Both the position numbers and the translations under genes were made by a program. The notes under the pieces are model-generated. The model made no database searches. It had not been told where the DNA came from and was given only the letters and a program-made list of their open reading frames with translations. A DNA stretch of 64,000 nucleotides, from NCBI GenBank assembly GCA_001643675.2, contig LSRY02000008.1, positions 817,501-881,500 on the forward strand. The letters run 5' to 3'. This DNA is from Monocercomonoides exilis. Its lineage: Eukaryota > Preaxostyla > Oxymonadida > Polymastigidae. This document shows positions 24,031 through 35,774 of this stretch, one piece after another. Position 1 is the first letter of the stretch, and each line of letters starts with the position of its first letter.

Positions 24031-24278
24031 ATATGTCAAAATTTTTTTGAAAAGTTCCATTTGTTTGATTTACAAATAATGCAAAAATTTCCTATTTCGA
24101 TCAAATTTCTGTTTCCACTCACTATATTTCGCTTTTATGAAAACAAAATCTTGACAATGTTGTAGTTTCCATTTTTATAAATTTTTCTGATTGGGAACAG
24201 AAATTTGATCTAAATTTGAAAATTGTATTTTATTTGAAAATTAAACAAATGGAATATTTTAAAAAAATTTCGACATAT
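24031..24278. repeat. Foldback MITE family 1, copy C
   Basis: The copy has the same termini and interior as copy A (5931-6177), with only scattered differences, so the two moved or were copied recently. Confidence 0.85.
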
Positions 24279-24759
24279 CCATTATTAATGAAGATTTATC
24301 TGCCATAAAAAAAAAATGGCGAAGGCAAATGGAAAACGACAAATGAATCAATCCATATGAAATATATAAAATGCAAAAAATAAGTTATTAAAATAAACTG
24401 AAACACACTTCATTTGCTGTTCTGTTGAAAAGCACTCTATCCTTAGAAAATTCTGTGAATAGGGTTCCTTCCAAATTTCTATCTTCTTGCATTCGTTTGT
24501 GTCAATAAAATCATAATAAATTTTGATCTGAATAATGAAATAAATATTCAATTTTTATTTATGTCTTCAAACATAATTATGGTGGATTCAAATGTAAATT
24601 TTTTCATCGAAAAATGGAACTTAAAGCATTTAAAAGGAAAAAAGATATAAATAGAAATATAATTATGGAATTTTTTTGATCTGTGGTGATTTTTCAAAAA
24701 TTTTCTCCCAATTATAAAATAAATTTATTTATGTTTTTTTAAAAAAAGCCGTTCAAAAT

Positions 24760-24777
24760 CTTCTTCTTCTTCTTCTT

Positions 24778-24816
<39 letters not shown>
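24760..24816. repeat. (TTC)n followed by a 38-base A run
   Basis: Six TTC units precede an uninterrupted poly-A tract. No retroposon body is recognisable next to it, so I treat it as simple sequence. Confidence 0.9.
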
Positions 24817-24819
<3 letters not shown>

Positions 24820-25309
24820 AACGTTTTCTTTTTCAATTCTTCAAGCCCTGGAAAATGATTTTTTACAAAAGTATTCGCCACAGTGAGATAAGATTTGATA
24901 ATATGCAAACGTTGAGTGAATTTTATGAATTACACTTTTTCCATTCATGTTTGTGTTACCTATGTTTTTTTGTGATTAGATCTAACATTTAACAACTTTT
25001 GACTTTTTAAAAAACATTAAAAACAAAAACATAATACATTCAATTATGTCTATTATCTGACTGAACAACAAAACTTTGAAAAGTCTCCAGAAAACTGCCA
25101 ACCATCCTGCTATGCTAATCTTCAAACACTGAGTCAAAAATACTGAACATTGTTATTTTCTTCCAATTCGAAACTACGTGAAAAAAAATCTTTCAGTTGA
25201 TTCAAAAGAACAACATCAATTCACATAGTTGTAATCAACATGTTCCCACCGCAATTCATGAAAGTCATTAAGTTGAATAAGAATATTCCTCATCCTCATC
25301 CATCAAATT
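24817..25309. other. AT-rich stretch without recognisable gene
   Basis: Nothing supportable was seen. Confidence 0.4.
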
Positions 25310-27180
25310 TCAACTTTTTTTGATTACGAAATTATTTATCTTCTTTTCTTTTCTCGAATAACTTTCTTTTTCAATAGCATTTTGTTCATAAGTGTATTTT
25401 GAAAATTCTTCATCAATTGCTTTGTTTTTTGCACATAACAAGCAGAATAAATCTTCATCATACTCTTCATCTGATTCGTCCGGGCTGCTTTTCCATCTCC
25501 ATTGACAGTTTGCTTGTTCGAAGAGTTTCAAAGTATTTCAATAAATCTATTAAAACATTATTTGAGCTTTTTTGAAAATTTTGCATTGTTTCGCTAAAAG
25601 CAGTCGCAGACAATAAAGAAACTGAAGATTGCAATGAAGATGGAGAAATTGAGCCGGATAAATCGTTTGTGAATGAACTCTGGATGTGTTCACCCAAAAT
25701 GCTTTCACTTGCACATGTTGATGTGGCAGAAGAAGAAAAACTCGAAGATAATTCATATTCAGCAGAAGGAGAAGATTCCAAAAATTGAAAATGAATGAAA
25801 AACAAATTTATCAAAAGAAATGCCTCCTTTTTTTTTGTGCTGTTTTTCCCTTCAAAGTTTTCACAACTCTTGGATCCAAAATAAAACAGCTGTTTCGATA
25901 GTTTTAACTCCTTGTGGTTTCAGAATATTTGATTTAGCATCCAAACTTATTCTATTCTCTGTTAACGTGTTGTAAAAAAATAAAACAGGAATATCTGTGT
26001 GGGAGTTCTGTCAATTCTATACACAAAATATTTTAACAGATAAGATAGAATAATATGCTGTGAATGTAGAAATCACATCCAGAAAGATATCACTCAGTTT
26101 TGTAACATTTTTTTCAAATGATAAATGAGGAATTGAAGTGGTAATAATAGAATTGCTGTAAAAGCTATTGATATAAGTTCCTCGTTATTCAACAGGCGTT
26201 ACTTTTTGATCGTGTTTGCATGTATTCGAATGAATGAACATATTTGATACAAAGCAAGCCATTTAATGCTAATGTATGTTGAGAATATTTTTTGAAGTTT
26301 TTATTTGGGTTAGAAGATAAATGAGCTTCTTAACAAAAATGTTAAATGATGTTTTTTATTTTCGACAGCGTTGAATTTTCTGAAAATGAATGAACAATAA
26401 CAAGATTGACAAGATGATTGAGACAATATATGACAATTGGTTTTTGTTCCTTTTCCACGATGGATATAACCAATGAATTTTTATGATCATGACATGAGAG
26501 TTTGTTCAATGTTATCATTTGTGATTTTAGTCCATCAACACAAAAGCCTCAGACCACTGCTCCAATGGAATGAAGATCAACAATTATTGAACTGCACAAA
26601 TTGTGGAAATCATCTTTGTGTTTGACATCTATTGAAAAATTTCCAAAATAATGGAATTGATTTTGGAAATAATGAAACAATACAGATTACCATGTTTTTT
26701 TTCCCTATAATAATTGTACCGTCCATAATAACACAAACAGGTTGATTTGCGACTGATTAATACAGTCTACTCATTTGTGAGATTACTTGCTTTTTTAGCA
26801 TTATTGCGATTTTCTATTCACTTTGAACTGGAAAAAATGTCTTTTCTTTTCAATTCATTGTTTAATTGTGAAGCATGAATGAGAGAAGTGAAGAAAATAT
26901 TTGATTCCTTGGAGGAAGCTGAAAGAAATAATGAAGCAAAACGTTTGATACGCTTGAAAAAATTATTAAGTTTTTCTAATTTTGCGTTGTTTGAAGGTTG
27001 AGAGATTGATGAAATCACTTCAGTTTTTGAATTAATTGGGGGCCTGAAATTAAATGAAAAATCGAGAATGGATGAATAAAGTTTAATTGAACAAAAATGA
27101 CTACACATTTGGGTGATTACAAAAATCATAACATTTCTCTGAGTGTTCATTTTTAAAAAAGATTTTTTTACATTATTCAC
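25310..27180 (-). pseudogene. Decayed transposase-like gene of an unassigned DDE-type family
   Basis: Blocks in minus-strand order spread over different frames: an N-terminal part (27180-26818), VCVIMDGTIIIG (about 26740) where a first catalytic Asp would be expected, GFCVDGLKSQMITLNKL (about 26530), CLNHLVNLVI (about 26430), a helical segment ending in KTIETAVLFWIQELQ (about 25880), and a Ser-rich then acidic C-terminal tail (25810-25310). The order SIDG-like, CDGL-like, then CxNHxxNL recalls a large family of transposase-like proteins common in parabasalids and Entamoeba. Naming the superfamily (hAT-like or other) would be a guess. Frameshifts and UGA codons mark it as dead; UAA/UAG are frequent within blocks and fit Gln. 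Confidence 0.5.
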
Positions 27181-27605
27181 AGAATAATAACAAACAAAAG
27201 ATTAAAAAAATGAAAATTGTTCAAAACAACAAATTTTGAGATTTCATTCATAAAAATACTATCTTTGAAAAATGTTTTAATTTTTCAGTTTTCATTTTTC
27301 GAAATCACTGTGAATTCTTAAACAGAACATTTTGAAAGAGAAAAATTAAATACAAAGGAAATTTAGTATTTCTTTTGAAACTTTTCATCCAGTTGCTGCA
27401 TAGTTTTGTAAATATTTAGAGTTTGAACTATGGATAAGCCAATAAACCCTTCGAGCAAAAGAAACAGATTCAGACAAAATAGAACATATTCACATTGAAT
27501 ATTATCTACCTCAGTCAAATTTACAATTTTTTATTCAAGAATATTCTTTCAAATATATATACATTTTTCATAACAAATAATCACAGGGGTAAATATATAT
27601 ATGTT

Positions 27606-28007
27606 GTTAGTGTTTATAATGGTGGACACCATCAACAACTGTGGACAGTTGCATTATATCAACAACCATTGAAAGTTGTATTTAGATAATTAACCCAATT
27701 ATTCCTTCATTGAATATGAACCGATATGAATCGTTAATATCACTTATCCAACGATGTGATATTTTATAAAAAGTATTTTTTATTTACAGAGAAACCCAAA
27801 GAAATTAAATTCTCAAATTTTCTCCGAAAATTAAAAATGTTTTTTTCAAAATTCTGCAGAGCAAGTTGTTTCATTTCCGTATGTCTTAACAGTTTGTATT
27901 CATTGGGAGAATTATTCGGTTAATTTTCAAAAAGCAACTTTCAACGGTTGTTGAGATAATTCCACTGTCCACAGTTATTGAAAGTTTCAATCATTATTAA
28001 CATAGAC
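27606..28007. repeat. MITE family 2, copy 2 (402 bp, inverted)
   Basis: This is the reverse complement of 20503-20904, nearly base for base. Differences cluster at the right terminus (AACATAGAC instead of AACACTAAC). Confidence 0.85.
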
Positions 28008-28329
28008 AATATTTAATGATTATTATTAGTGATTTCTTGCGAGCAATTGAAAAAGTCATATTCGAAACACCATCTGCAAAATAATAATTTCAAATCGATG
28101 GAAAATAATCGATTTATCAAAAAATGAGAAAGAAAAAACTTATCAATTTGGAAAATCCAATGAGATGAAATAAACACAATACTCACTCTCTTCTTCCTAT
28201 TTGTTTTTCAATTGAAAATTAATCATTTATTATTTAAAAGCAATATCGAATAAACATTCCATTTGGATTGAAAGTTTTTCGATAATTGTTGAAAGATTTT
28301 TTTCTGTGAATAATTTTTTATAGTATTAT

Positions 28330-28355
28330 GACAAAAAAAAAAAAAAAAAAAAAAA
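28330..28355. repeat. Poly-A tract
   Basis: An uninterrupted A run in AT-rich DNA. No neighbouring retroposon is recognised. Confidence 0.9.
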
Positions 28356-28984
28356 GGAAATCTGAGTTCACAATTTATTCAATTCATCTAAATTAATAAT
28401 CTGTGTATGAATTTTTTTTCATCCTTGAAAATTCTATCAGAATTCTTTTCGTATTGACGATATATATTATTGACTTTATCGATATTTCTTTTTTGTCAAA
28501 ACGACTATCAAGAAATCAAAATATTTTTTTAGCTTTCTTTTTTGAGACGAAACTTATTTTTTAACTTTTAGAGATAAAATGAAAGCACGTGAATGTTACT
28601 ATCAAACAAATAAGGAAAACGAAAAGGAAACAAAATAACATGTTCGATTCATGATAATTTTCTGTTTTTGTTTAGACAATTGAAAAGCAGGCACGAAGCT
28701 TCTGTCAATAATCTAAAACACTTTCAACATCTGTGGACAATGTTATTAATAATGGTTCTTGCTTTTTTTGTGTTTGGATATTTCAAAAATTATCAGTTTT
28801 AACAAAGATAAAGTTTATTTTTTAACAATTTGATGTTAAAATATAAAATTTTTGGCAAATCCAATAACTTTAACTTTATGGAAAAACCAACTAAAACAAA
28901 GGGTTTGATTGATCATAATGAATAATGGGAGAAAATATTTTTATTAAAAAAAACAAATGTTTCTTCTGTCGATAACTCTGCAGA

Positions 28985-29191
28985 TCAAAACATAATAACA
29001 CAGATCTTCAGTTCAATAACAGCCAAGATGGTTTTCAATGACATTTCAATTGTCTTTCTTTTTCTTTTCTTAGAGTTAGAAAAAACTTTGCATTCTTCTT
29101 TGTCAATGTTTTCTCCAACCGAATATTCGTTAAGCGCAATATAGTTTATCACTTCTTTTAGCAAAACAAAAGTTAATTCTTTGTGAAACAC
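28985..29191 (-). CDS. Possible small exon
   Basis: A UGA-terminated 68-codon frame of mixed composition (LKEVINYIALNEYSVGENI, then a KKRKRKT basic patch). There is no start codon and no family is recognised. It could be a fragment of an older element. Confidence 0.25.
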   Translation of the reverse strand: MFHKELTFVLLKEVINYIALNEYSVGENIDKEECKVFSNSKKRKRKTIEMSLKTILAVIELKICVIMF

Positions 29192-29425
29192 TTTTCTTTA
29201 ACTGAAAACAGATCAAAAATATTAACATTTATCGACCAACGTGTTAAAAAGAAGATAATCTTTTCATATAATATAATGAAAATTTTTTAACTCTAACTTT
29301 TTTTTAAAACCAGGATTTTTTTTTAATAATAAGTTGATTTTTCCAACTTTTAATATGGTTTTCGGCATATAACGAAAATTCAATAACTGAAATTCCAGAT
29401 TAAATTACTATACCTAATCTCTGAT

Positions 29426-29443
29426 GGGGGGGAGATGGGGGGG
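29426..29443. promoter_or_regulatory. G7-AGAT-G7 subterminal motif, pogo-like element 1
   Basis: Two runs of seven G separated by AGAT stand out in extremely AT-rich DNA. The same motif occurs at the same place in the other two pogo-like elements (39681-39698 and 62706-62723, minus strand). It could be a transposase-binding site or fold as a G-quadruplex. Confidence 0.6.
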
Positions 29444-29609
29444 TTAGCTCCTCCATCTCTGATTAGTGCCTCTTCTAAGGAGATTAGGTGATAGCAACGG
29501 GGCTAACTAAGTTAGAATTTGATCGAAAATTTTTTTATTTGATTTTTTTTCATTTCAAAAAAATTTTTTAAAAATATAAAAATATGATCATAACCAACAT
29601 TTTTTTTGA

Positions 29610-31217
29610 ATGAGCGTAATGAAGCAAAGAAAAGAAAGTGGCCAGTCAATTCTTCGAGAAAAAATGATGGTATTAGAATATCGAAGAATTGAAAATCGAT
29701 TAGAACGCATGGCGCGCATCATTGTTGATCGACATGTAATTGTTGACGCAATAAATTCTAAAGAATTCTCTCGTTCAGCAATAATTAGAGCGGTTTCAGC
29801 AGTTGAGAGTGGCAGAGATGTTGGAAAACCTGGAAGGCCAGAACTGTTCAGTGAAGAGGACAAAAACATTATTGTTGGAGTTATTAAAATCGAAAGTTTA
29901 TCCGGAACAAGTTTAAATGCAAAGAGAACAAGAGAATTAGTTTGATTTCACATTTATTTATCTTTCGTTTTTAATAATAAATATTTTTTAGATGGAATCT
30001 GTCCTTTCCGACAAAAAAAGACGATCAGAAACTGATGTTGATGAAAACATCAGTGTGTCCAAATCCTATCCTTATCTATTTGCAAAAAGGAATTCTGAGC
30101 TCAAAGCGTCCATGCCCAGAAATGTGGATATCCAACGTCTTTCAGTATCCAATCAACAAGCTCTTCTTCCTTTCTACGAGCTTCTGCAAAATCTTCACAA
30201 TTCTCATCATTATTCACCTTCTTTGATCTTAAACGCTGATGAATCTTCACTGCGCCTATCTGATTCCTTCAAAACTCTGGTGATTCACCCTTCAGGAGTT
30301 CCATCTGGATTTCATGCAACACCCACAAACATGCCTTGTGCAACTTTGGTTGTCTCAGCTGCCGCAGATGGATATTCTCTCAAAAGCATTGAGTTGTAGC
30401 CATGCCACAAATTGCCAAAGGAAATGCGAGTTTTTCTGAGCGCATTCATTGATGTTTGGGATAACAACGATGGATGGATGATGGTAGGCATATTTCAAAG
30501 ATATGCAGAAGAGGTTTTATTAACTGGAATCATCGAAAGAAGGAAAATATTAATGAGAACCAATGAGAGATGTCTTCTGCTTTTGGATTCTCACTCTTCT
30601 CGGGCTCAGCCAGATGTCTGGCAGAAATTTGCTGATAACAACATTGACTTCGTTCCTTTTATTCCTCACAGTTCACATATCAAACAACCTCTTGATCGTA
30701 GTGTGTTTGCTGTCTTCCAGAAATGCATCAACTCTCTGTACTCTGTGCCTCCGGATTCTTCCATTTCTCTCTGATGTGAGGCCATCTCCAACGTTCTTCC
30801 ACAAGCTCTTCAGACAGCATTACTTCCTGCAACTGTTGTTTCTTCGTTCAAGAAAAGCGGCGTTCAAAAAATCGGTTTTCAGTTTTATCAGCCCTGCCAA
30901 AGGAACCTTCAGTGACACTGAAAAAGAGAACACATAGGTTTGATTTTTTTGGAAAAATTATAACTGAACAAAAATTTCTTGAAGAATGGAAAAAAGAAAA
31001 GGAAATGAAAGAAAATATGAAAAGAAAAGAAAAGAAAAAAGAAAACCAAGAAAAAAATATTTTCGCAGCTGAAAAGCTTAAAAAAAGAATATTTCGCAAA
31101 TCAGACATTTTGAATGATGATGTTTTGAACGATGAATCAAAGCATAAAAATTCCAGAAAAATTATGAAGAGAGAACTTGTTGATTATGTTTATTATTTAT
31201 CAATACAATTTTCATAA
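29610..31217 (+). pseudogene. Pogo-like transposase 1
   Basis: Exon 1 (29610-29939) encodes a basic helical N terminus and a GRPELFSEED segment typical of the DNA-binding part of pogo/CENP-B-like proteins. Exon 2 starts at ATG 29992. The DDE core reads LILNADESSLRL (first Asp near 30240), LLLLDSHSSRAQ (second Asp near 30590) and HSSHIKQPLDRSVFAVF (third acid near 30695). UAG at 30397 sits where the other copies have Trp (TGG), so it is a point mutation. UGA at 30772 faces Arg in copy 2. A frameshift near 30865 precedes a Lys/Glu-rich C-terminal tail ending at 31217. The copy is dead. Confidence 0.8.
29940..29991 (+). other. 52-nt spliceosomal intron in pogo-like transposase 1
   Basis: It begins GTTTGATTTC, ends TTTTTTAG and contains an in-frame stop. 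Removing it joins TREL to MESV in phase. Introns at the same position occur in copies 2 (39133-39184, 52 nt) and 3 (62176-62221, 46 nt). Confidence 0.75.
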
Positions 31218-31297
31218 TTATAACATGATTGCTTGAAAAAAACTTTTTTTTTCAAACCCAAATTAAAAAACAAAGTCAGGGTTTATATATCACCCTA

Positions 31298-31553
31298 AAA
31301 AAAAAAGGTTTTTTTTTAAACGAAAAAATTGACAATCTAAGTTAAAAAAAAAATAAAAAAAAATATTTTTTTGAATAAAGAAGAAACACTTTTCGAAGAA
31401 GAACAAAAAATGATGTATTCGCAACTTTTTGAACAATCACTTTTATCATTTGATTATAAGTTATTTAAAAAACTGTCTTTGTTTGTTTGTTTCATTTCTA
31501 AGTTATTCCATATCATCACTATAATCATCTATTTTAGAAATTCATACCGTGTA
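31298..31553. other. Short spacer
   Basis: AT-rich DNA between two transposons, with no supportable feature. Confidence 0.4.
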
Positions 31554-32999
31554 TCAAATTTGCTTTATGATTTTCATTTCAGGTTCGTATGAATCTTCTT
31601 CAAAATTTTTATCTTACGCGAAAAAATCTCTCTATCTTTTCTTTCTAACTTCAACAGATGTTGATTTCGAATCTTCCGTCTGACTTTCTTTCATTTCTGT
31701 TGTAAATTGCTATAACTGTTAATCTTCCTTTGGCATAATCAAATGAAACAAACGATTTTCAACGAAATTAACATCCTTTGAAACTTCCAAACGGTTGATA
31801 GATTCGAAAGATTTCTGTAATTGATTGATCACATCAATTATCGATGAAGATTCTGAGTCAATTTGTATTCTGCTTTTCCAAATACAAAACACTTACTCAA
31901 TGGGATTAAATTCACATGACCACGGAGCTGTGTATAGAATATTGTGATGAGTTTTATGAATATCTTCAATAACTTCTTCAACATGGTGCATTATCACGTT
32001 ATCCATAATAAGCACTACTGATTCCTCTGTTTTTTCGTGAATCTCTTCGAAAAGATCCAAAAGAAACGCTTTGAAAGCTAATGCTTTAACAACTCCGAGA
32101 ACAAAAGAGGAAAAGACAACTCCCACTAATTACTGATTAAAGAAATCGCGAGAATGTTCTCAGTAGAAATAATTCATCATCAATCAACTAACCTCTGACC
32201 GACAATTATTTGTCCACTTTCTGTCTGAAGAATCTAGCTCCATGTGCTTTCATCCAAATTTACAAAAAATTTCCCTGTTGTTTTCAACTCTCTGTTCTTC
32301 ATCACATATTCTATTCTTCGTTATTCTATCTGATCTGAATTTCTTTATTCTTCTTGAATATGATATTTTTTCATAGTGAAAATAGAAAGCCCTTGCTCTG
32401 TCAAAGATTTTGAACGGAGATGCTTTGAGACTGAATAAGGATGAACGGAAATAACTTGTTTTTATTTTCAATTCTTGACTCATAGCGTTTCCGGAAATTC
32501 TCTGATTTCTTTTTATACACTTGACCAAAACATTAGAAACTTTCAAAGTGATTTTCCTTTGCACAAATCCTTCTTTTTTTTTTGCAGACTTTTTATTCAT
32601 GTTATATATTGTAATGTTGATATTGATCTTTGACACCTTCTTGTTATAAAATCAATTTCTTGACCTTGTTTCCAATCTTCTCAAATTCAAAATAACACTT
32701 TGTTTGATAGCCGAACATGTCGCTTCCTTGGTCTTTTTGACAAACTGCTTTCTGTTTTTTCCTCTTTTTCTTTTTCATTTTTGTTTTCAGCGTTCTTCTC
32801 TTTAATTTTCCTTGGTCTCCCTCTTTTTCCTTTTTATCTAAAGCGGAAAAGTGCCAACTTCATAAAAATCTGCCACTTTCGTTTCTTGATCATTCTGGAT
32901 TGTCGCAGTGTGGCTGCAAGCATATTTGTTTGCAACAACAGTATTCAACTGATTTTTCATTTCTTTTCAGTCGTGTATTCAAAACCACAAAAGACATAA
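31554..32999 (-). mobile_element. Tc1/IS630-like transposon with degenerate transposase
   Basis: Transposase blocks in order are a basic N terminus with KKGRPRKIKEK (about 32840), a helix-turn-helix-like segment (VLVKCIKRNQRISGNAMSQ near 32500), NLDESTWSQI with the first Asp (about 32255), a possible intron (about 32135-32195), VLIMDNVIMHH with the second Asp (about 32015), and EFNPIE with the final Glu (31896-31911). After NPIE the frame continues for about 112 codons through UAA 31893, UAA 31719, UAG 31710, UAG 31632 and UAA 31614 to UGA at 31554-31556. I checked this tail codon by codon. It starts with VFCIWKSRI, as expected after NPIE. At least two frameshifts upstream make the gene non-functional. 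Terminal repeats were not identified. Confidence 0.75.
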
Positions 33000-33516
33000 T
33001 CGACTATTTCAAGGAATAAAATGGGTTTGTCAATTTTCAAGTGATCATCACCTCACAAGATTAAAACACCAATCCTTTTGTTTCCATTACATATCAAAGA
33101 TTCTTTTCAAAATCTGAAATTTTGTATTGGAGATATCTTTGTATTTGTTGTTTTGTTCAATAGAACAACTTTATTCATTATATTGGCGTTTATTTTTGAA
33201 ATCGTATATTTTATCTGGGAATGTGTAATTTTTTCATTCACTGTTATTTGTAAAAGAATTTAAAAAAAAATGTCACATGTTTTCAAATTATTGTCTTTCA
33301 AAAGCATGTTGTCACAGAAAGACAGAGAAAGTTCAAACATGTTTTTAATTGACTCATAAAATTGATTTCAAAGCGTTTGCAACAATTTGTTAATTTGATA
33401 ACATAAAAAGGAAAAATATGAAATTAAAAAAATCACCCATATTGCTTCTTTGTTGAACAAATGAATAAACAAAAGAAATAAGATTATTATCATTCAAATG
33501 CAGAAGGAATAGATAA

Positions 33517-33519
<3 letters not shown>
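33000..33519. other. AT-rich stretch without recognisable gene
   Basis: A short Phe/Ile-rich frame at 33078-33263 is compatible with composition alone. Confidence 0.4.
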
Positions 33520-33550
<31 letters not shown>

Positions 33551-33797
33551 ATATGTGTGAATTTTTTTGAAAAATTCTATTTATTTAATTTTCAAATAAA
33601 ATTATATTTTCTAATTTTTATCAATTTTTTGTTCCCACGGATTGAACTTTCCTAAAATGGATATCAAAACCTCAACAATGTTTTTATTTTAATTTTATTG
33701 AAGTTTCATATATGGGAACAAAAAATAGATAAAAATATGAAAATTTTATTTTATTTGACAATTTAAAAAAAAAACTTTTCAAAAAAATTCAGACATT
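33520..33797. repeat. Poly-T tract and foldback MITE family 1, copy D (diverged)
   Basis: A run of about 28 T is followed by a diverged copy of the foldback family. The left arm is ATATGTGTGAATTTTTTTG and the right arm closes at AAATTCAGACAT. The central TTTGTTCCCAC facing GGGAACAAAAA is conserved. Confidence 0.65.
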
Positions 33798-33914
33798 TAG
33801 CTAAAAAAACAAATGTTGGATTTGAGTTGTCTATATGGAAGCGCACATCAACAATATGGAAAGTTTCTACTGGCTTTGTCACTTTTTATTCTCTTTCAAT
33901 AAAAAAAACCGAAT

Positions 33915-34196
33915 ATGTTTCTTTTTTTAATTGTTATTTTTTTATTTGAATTAACTTTGTGGAACGTTTCTTATTCTGCAGATCTGCACAGTGTTGGATC
34001 TGTATATTTTTATGGATATGCGAACATTTATTCAGCTTATATTTTCTCTTTAATGTTTGTTCAATTTAAAACTATGTGGATCTCGATCGATATTTCATCG
34101 GAATCAATATCGCCCCACTTCCATTCTGGAGAAGCGGATCAACAATCTTAACAGAAAAAAATATGGAGCAATGGAACTTCAAATTACAACGATTGA
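33915..34196 (+). CDS. Possible secreted or membrane protein, 93 residues
   Basis: ATG-like start at 33915 to UGA at 34194, with one UAA. The N terminus (LFLIVIFLFELTLWNVSYS) resembles a signal peptide. An overlapping frame (34076-34270) also looks protein-like from RYFIGINIAPLPFWRSG onward, so a frameshift or intron near 34070 is possible. No family is recognised. Confidence 0.3.
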
Positions 34197-34270
34197 AACA
34201 GCTGGCTTTAAATTATTCCACAAAAAGTGAAATGGTGTCCAACATCGGAAGAAATGAAGATAACTGCTGA

Positions 34271-35270
34271 AAAATACACAAAGTCAATAAACAACGGTTA
34301 TGAATGCAATCAACTGGATTTTGATTCAAAAAAGTGTCAATTACACTGATCAACTCCACTCACACGAATCCTTTCACAATCAAAAATGCTTATCCAATCA
34401 TTTGTTGGATTGATTATGTAATTTCAAATTTCGGTTTCACAATTTCATTCTAATTTATTTTTATACAAAGAATTTTCATTTTTGCTGCAGAATTATTCTT
34501 GAGTGTTCGAATGATCTTTCAATTGTTCCATGCAAACAGACAAATCTTATAAAAATAATAAAATTAAAGTCATATTGATGATTTAACCTTTCCATCATTT
34601 TCTCAGTTAAATAAAAGTTCTTTCAGCTGCAATTCTTCTTCTTTTGTACCTTCGTTATTCAAGCCTGTTCTTTTTCCTCTAGAAAATAAATTCTTTGTTC
34701 TGAATATTAATGAAATATGAACACAATTTTATGACTTGATAAATCAAATATTCTTTAATACCATTTTCAAATTCCAATTAAATTATTTCTGATGTGGCAA
34801 TTTCTATTTGTTCTATTCATATTTAATCTCTATCTTTTACGATAAGATCTCTTTTGATATTATGAACTTAATTTTGAACAAATTTGAATTATTTCAACTT
34901 CAATTTTTTGAAAGTCTGATCATTTATTTCGATTAAACAAAAAATTAGAGATACGACGAAAAATGTTAATGGAAGAAAAAAACAAATTAATCATCATACG
35001 AAAATGCATCTTTTCCATCTCCGGATTAAAAACGATCAATATCATCATTTGGATAATTATCAAATTTAATAATCGGGGCATCTTCATTTTCAATTTCAGT
35101 TTCTTCATCATGTCTTTTCCTTCTCCATTTCTTCCAATTATTCTTCTTTATCAATTTCAAATAAATCACTTCACTCCTTTTATTTTATTTCATATATGAA
35201 AATAGTCAACAATAATTTTCCAAATGTCAATTATTTATTTCTTTTGTTTTTTAAACTCAAAAGATAGTTA
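34271..35270. other. AT-rich stretch without recognisable gene
   Basis: Short frames on both strands have low-complexity composition. Nothing supportable was seen. Confidence 0.4.
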
Positions 35271-35274
35271 TCAA

Positions 35275-35740
35275 TGAATTTTTCGCTTATTCCTAATCAA
35301 AGAAAGCTTTTTCTAAGTTGGCTCTAGGTTCCTTCAATTAAGTTTGTGTATATGCCTGTTGTGGGATCTTTGAAGTTGTTTTCGTGGTAAACTGTTTTAT
35401 GAGGATATCCGAGTTCTTCCAAGAACGAATTGGCTTTCCATCATCTGAATTGATTATTGTTCACTCAGTAACATTCGCTTGAATAATTGGAATTAATGCA
35501 TTTTTCTTTCGACCTTTCACTATTATCAACAAGCATTTGCTTTTTTCTCCATCAACAAACCGTTCGATCATTCCAAAAAATCCAGATTAGAGCTTTCTTT
35601 CTTCCTTTGTGAAATTTTATTTTTCTAAGTGTCGCTTCATTTATTTCAACAATAGTATCAATTCCTCCAAGTTTTCGATATTCTGCTGTTGATAAAATGG
35701 AAAGACTTGCTCTTGTAACGGTAAAGCAAAACACAATCGA
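35275..35740 (-). pseudogene. Merlin (IS1595/ISXO2-like) transposase fragment, copy 3
   Basis: The core blocks are GGIDTIVEINE (the expected first-acid position reads INE, near 35660), ALIPIIQANVTE followed by TIINSDD (near 35470), and FKDPTTGIYTNLIEGT (near 35355). This last block matches the Merlin H...NFVDPxTGAHTxxIE pattern. A UGA, a UAG at a usual Trp position and frameshifts mark it as dead. The zinc ribbon was not found. Confidence 0.7.
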
Positions 35741-35774
35741 ATTTTCACTAATGTATAAAAAAATAAATGTTTGA

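Larger units (their letters stand above)
29288..31297 (+). mobile_element. Pogo-like (Tc1/mariner superfamily) transposon 1
   Basis: A transposase gene (29610-31217) is flanked by a subterminal region with a G-rich motif (29426-29443). The right end (AAAGTCAGGGTTTATATATCACCCT, 31273-31297, two parts) is roughly the inverse of the terminus GGGTGATTTTTTAACCCTAAC seen at 39826-39847 in element 2. The left end here has lost the GGGTGA. Pogo-type elements target TA. The left 480 bp are identical to element 2, while the rest has diverged. Confidence 0.7.

Noticed and set aside
24760-24816. Long poly-A tract considered as the tail of a retroposon
   Set aside because: No target duplication and no recognisable body upstream or downstream.
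30397-30399. In-frame UAG in pogo-like transposase 1 as further evidence for UAG=Gln
   Set aside because: The other two copies have Trp (TGG) here, so this is most simply a TGG to TAG mutation in a dead gene. Not used as support.
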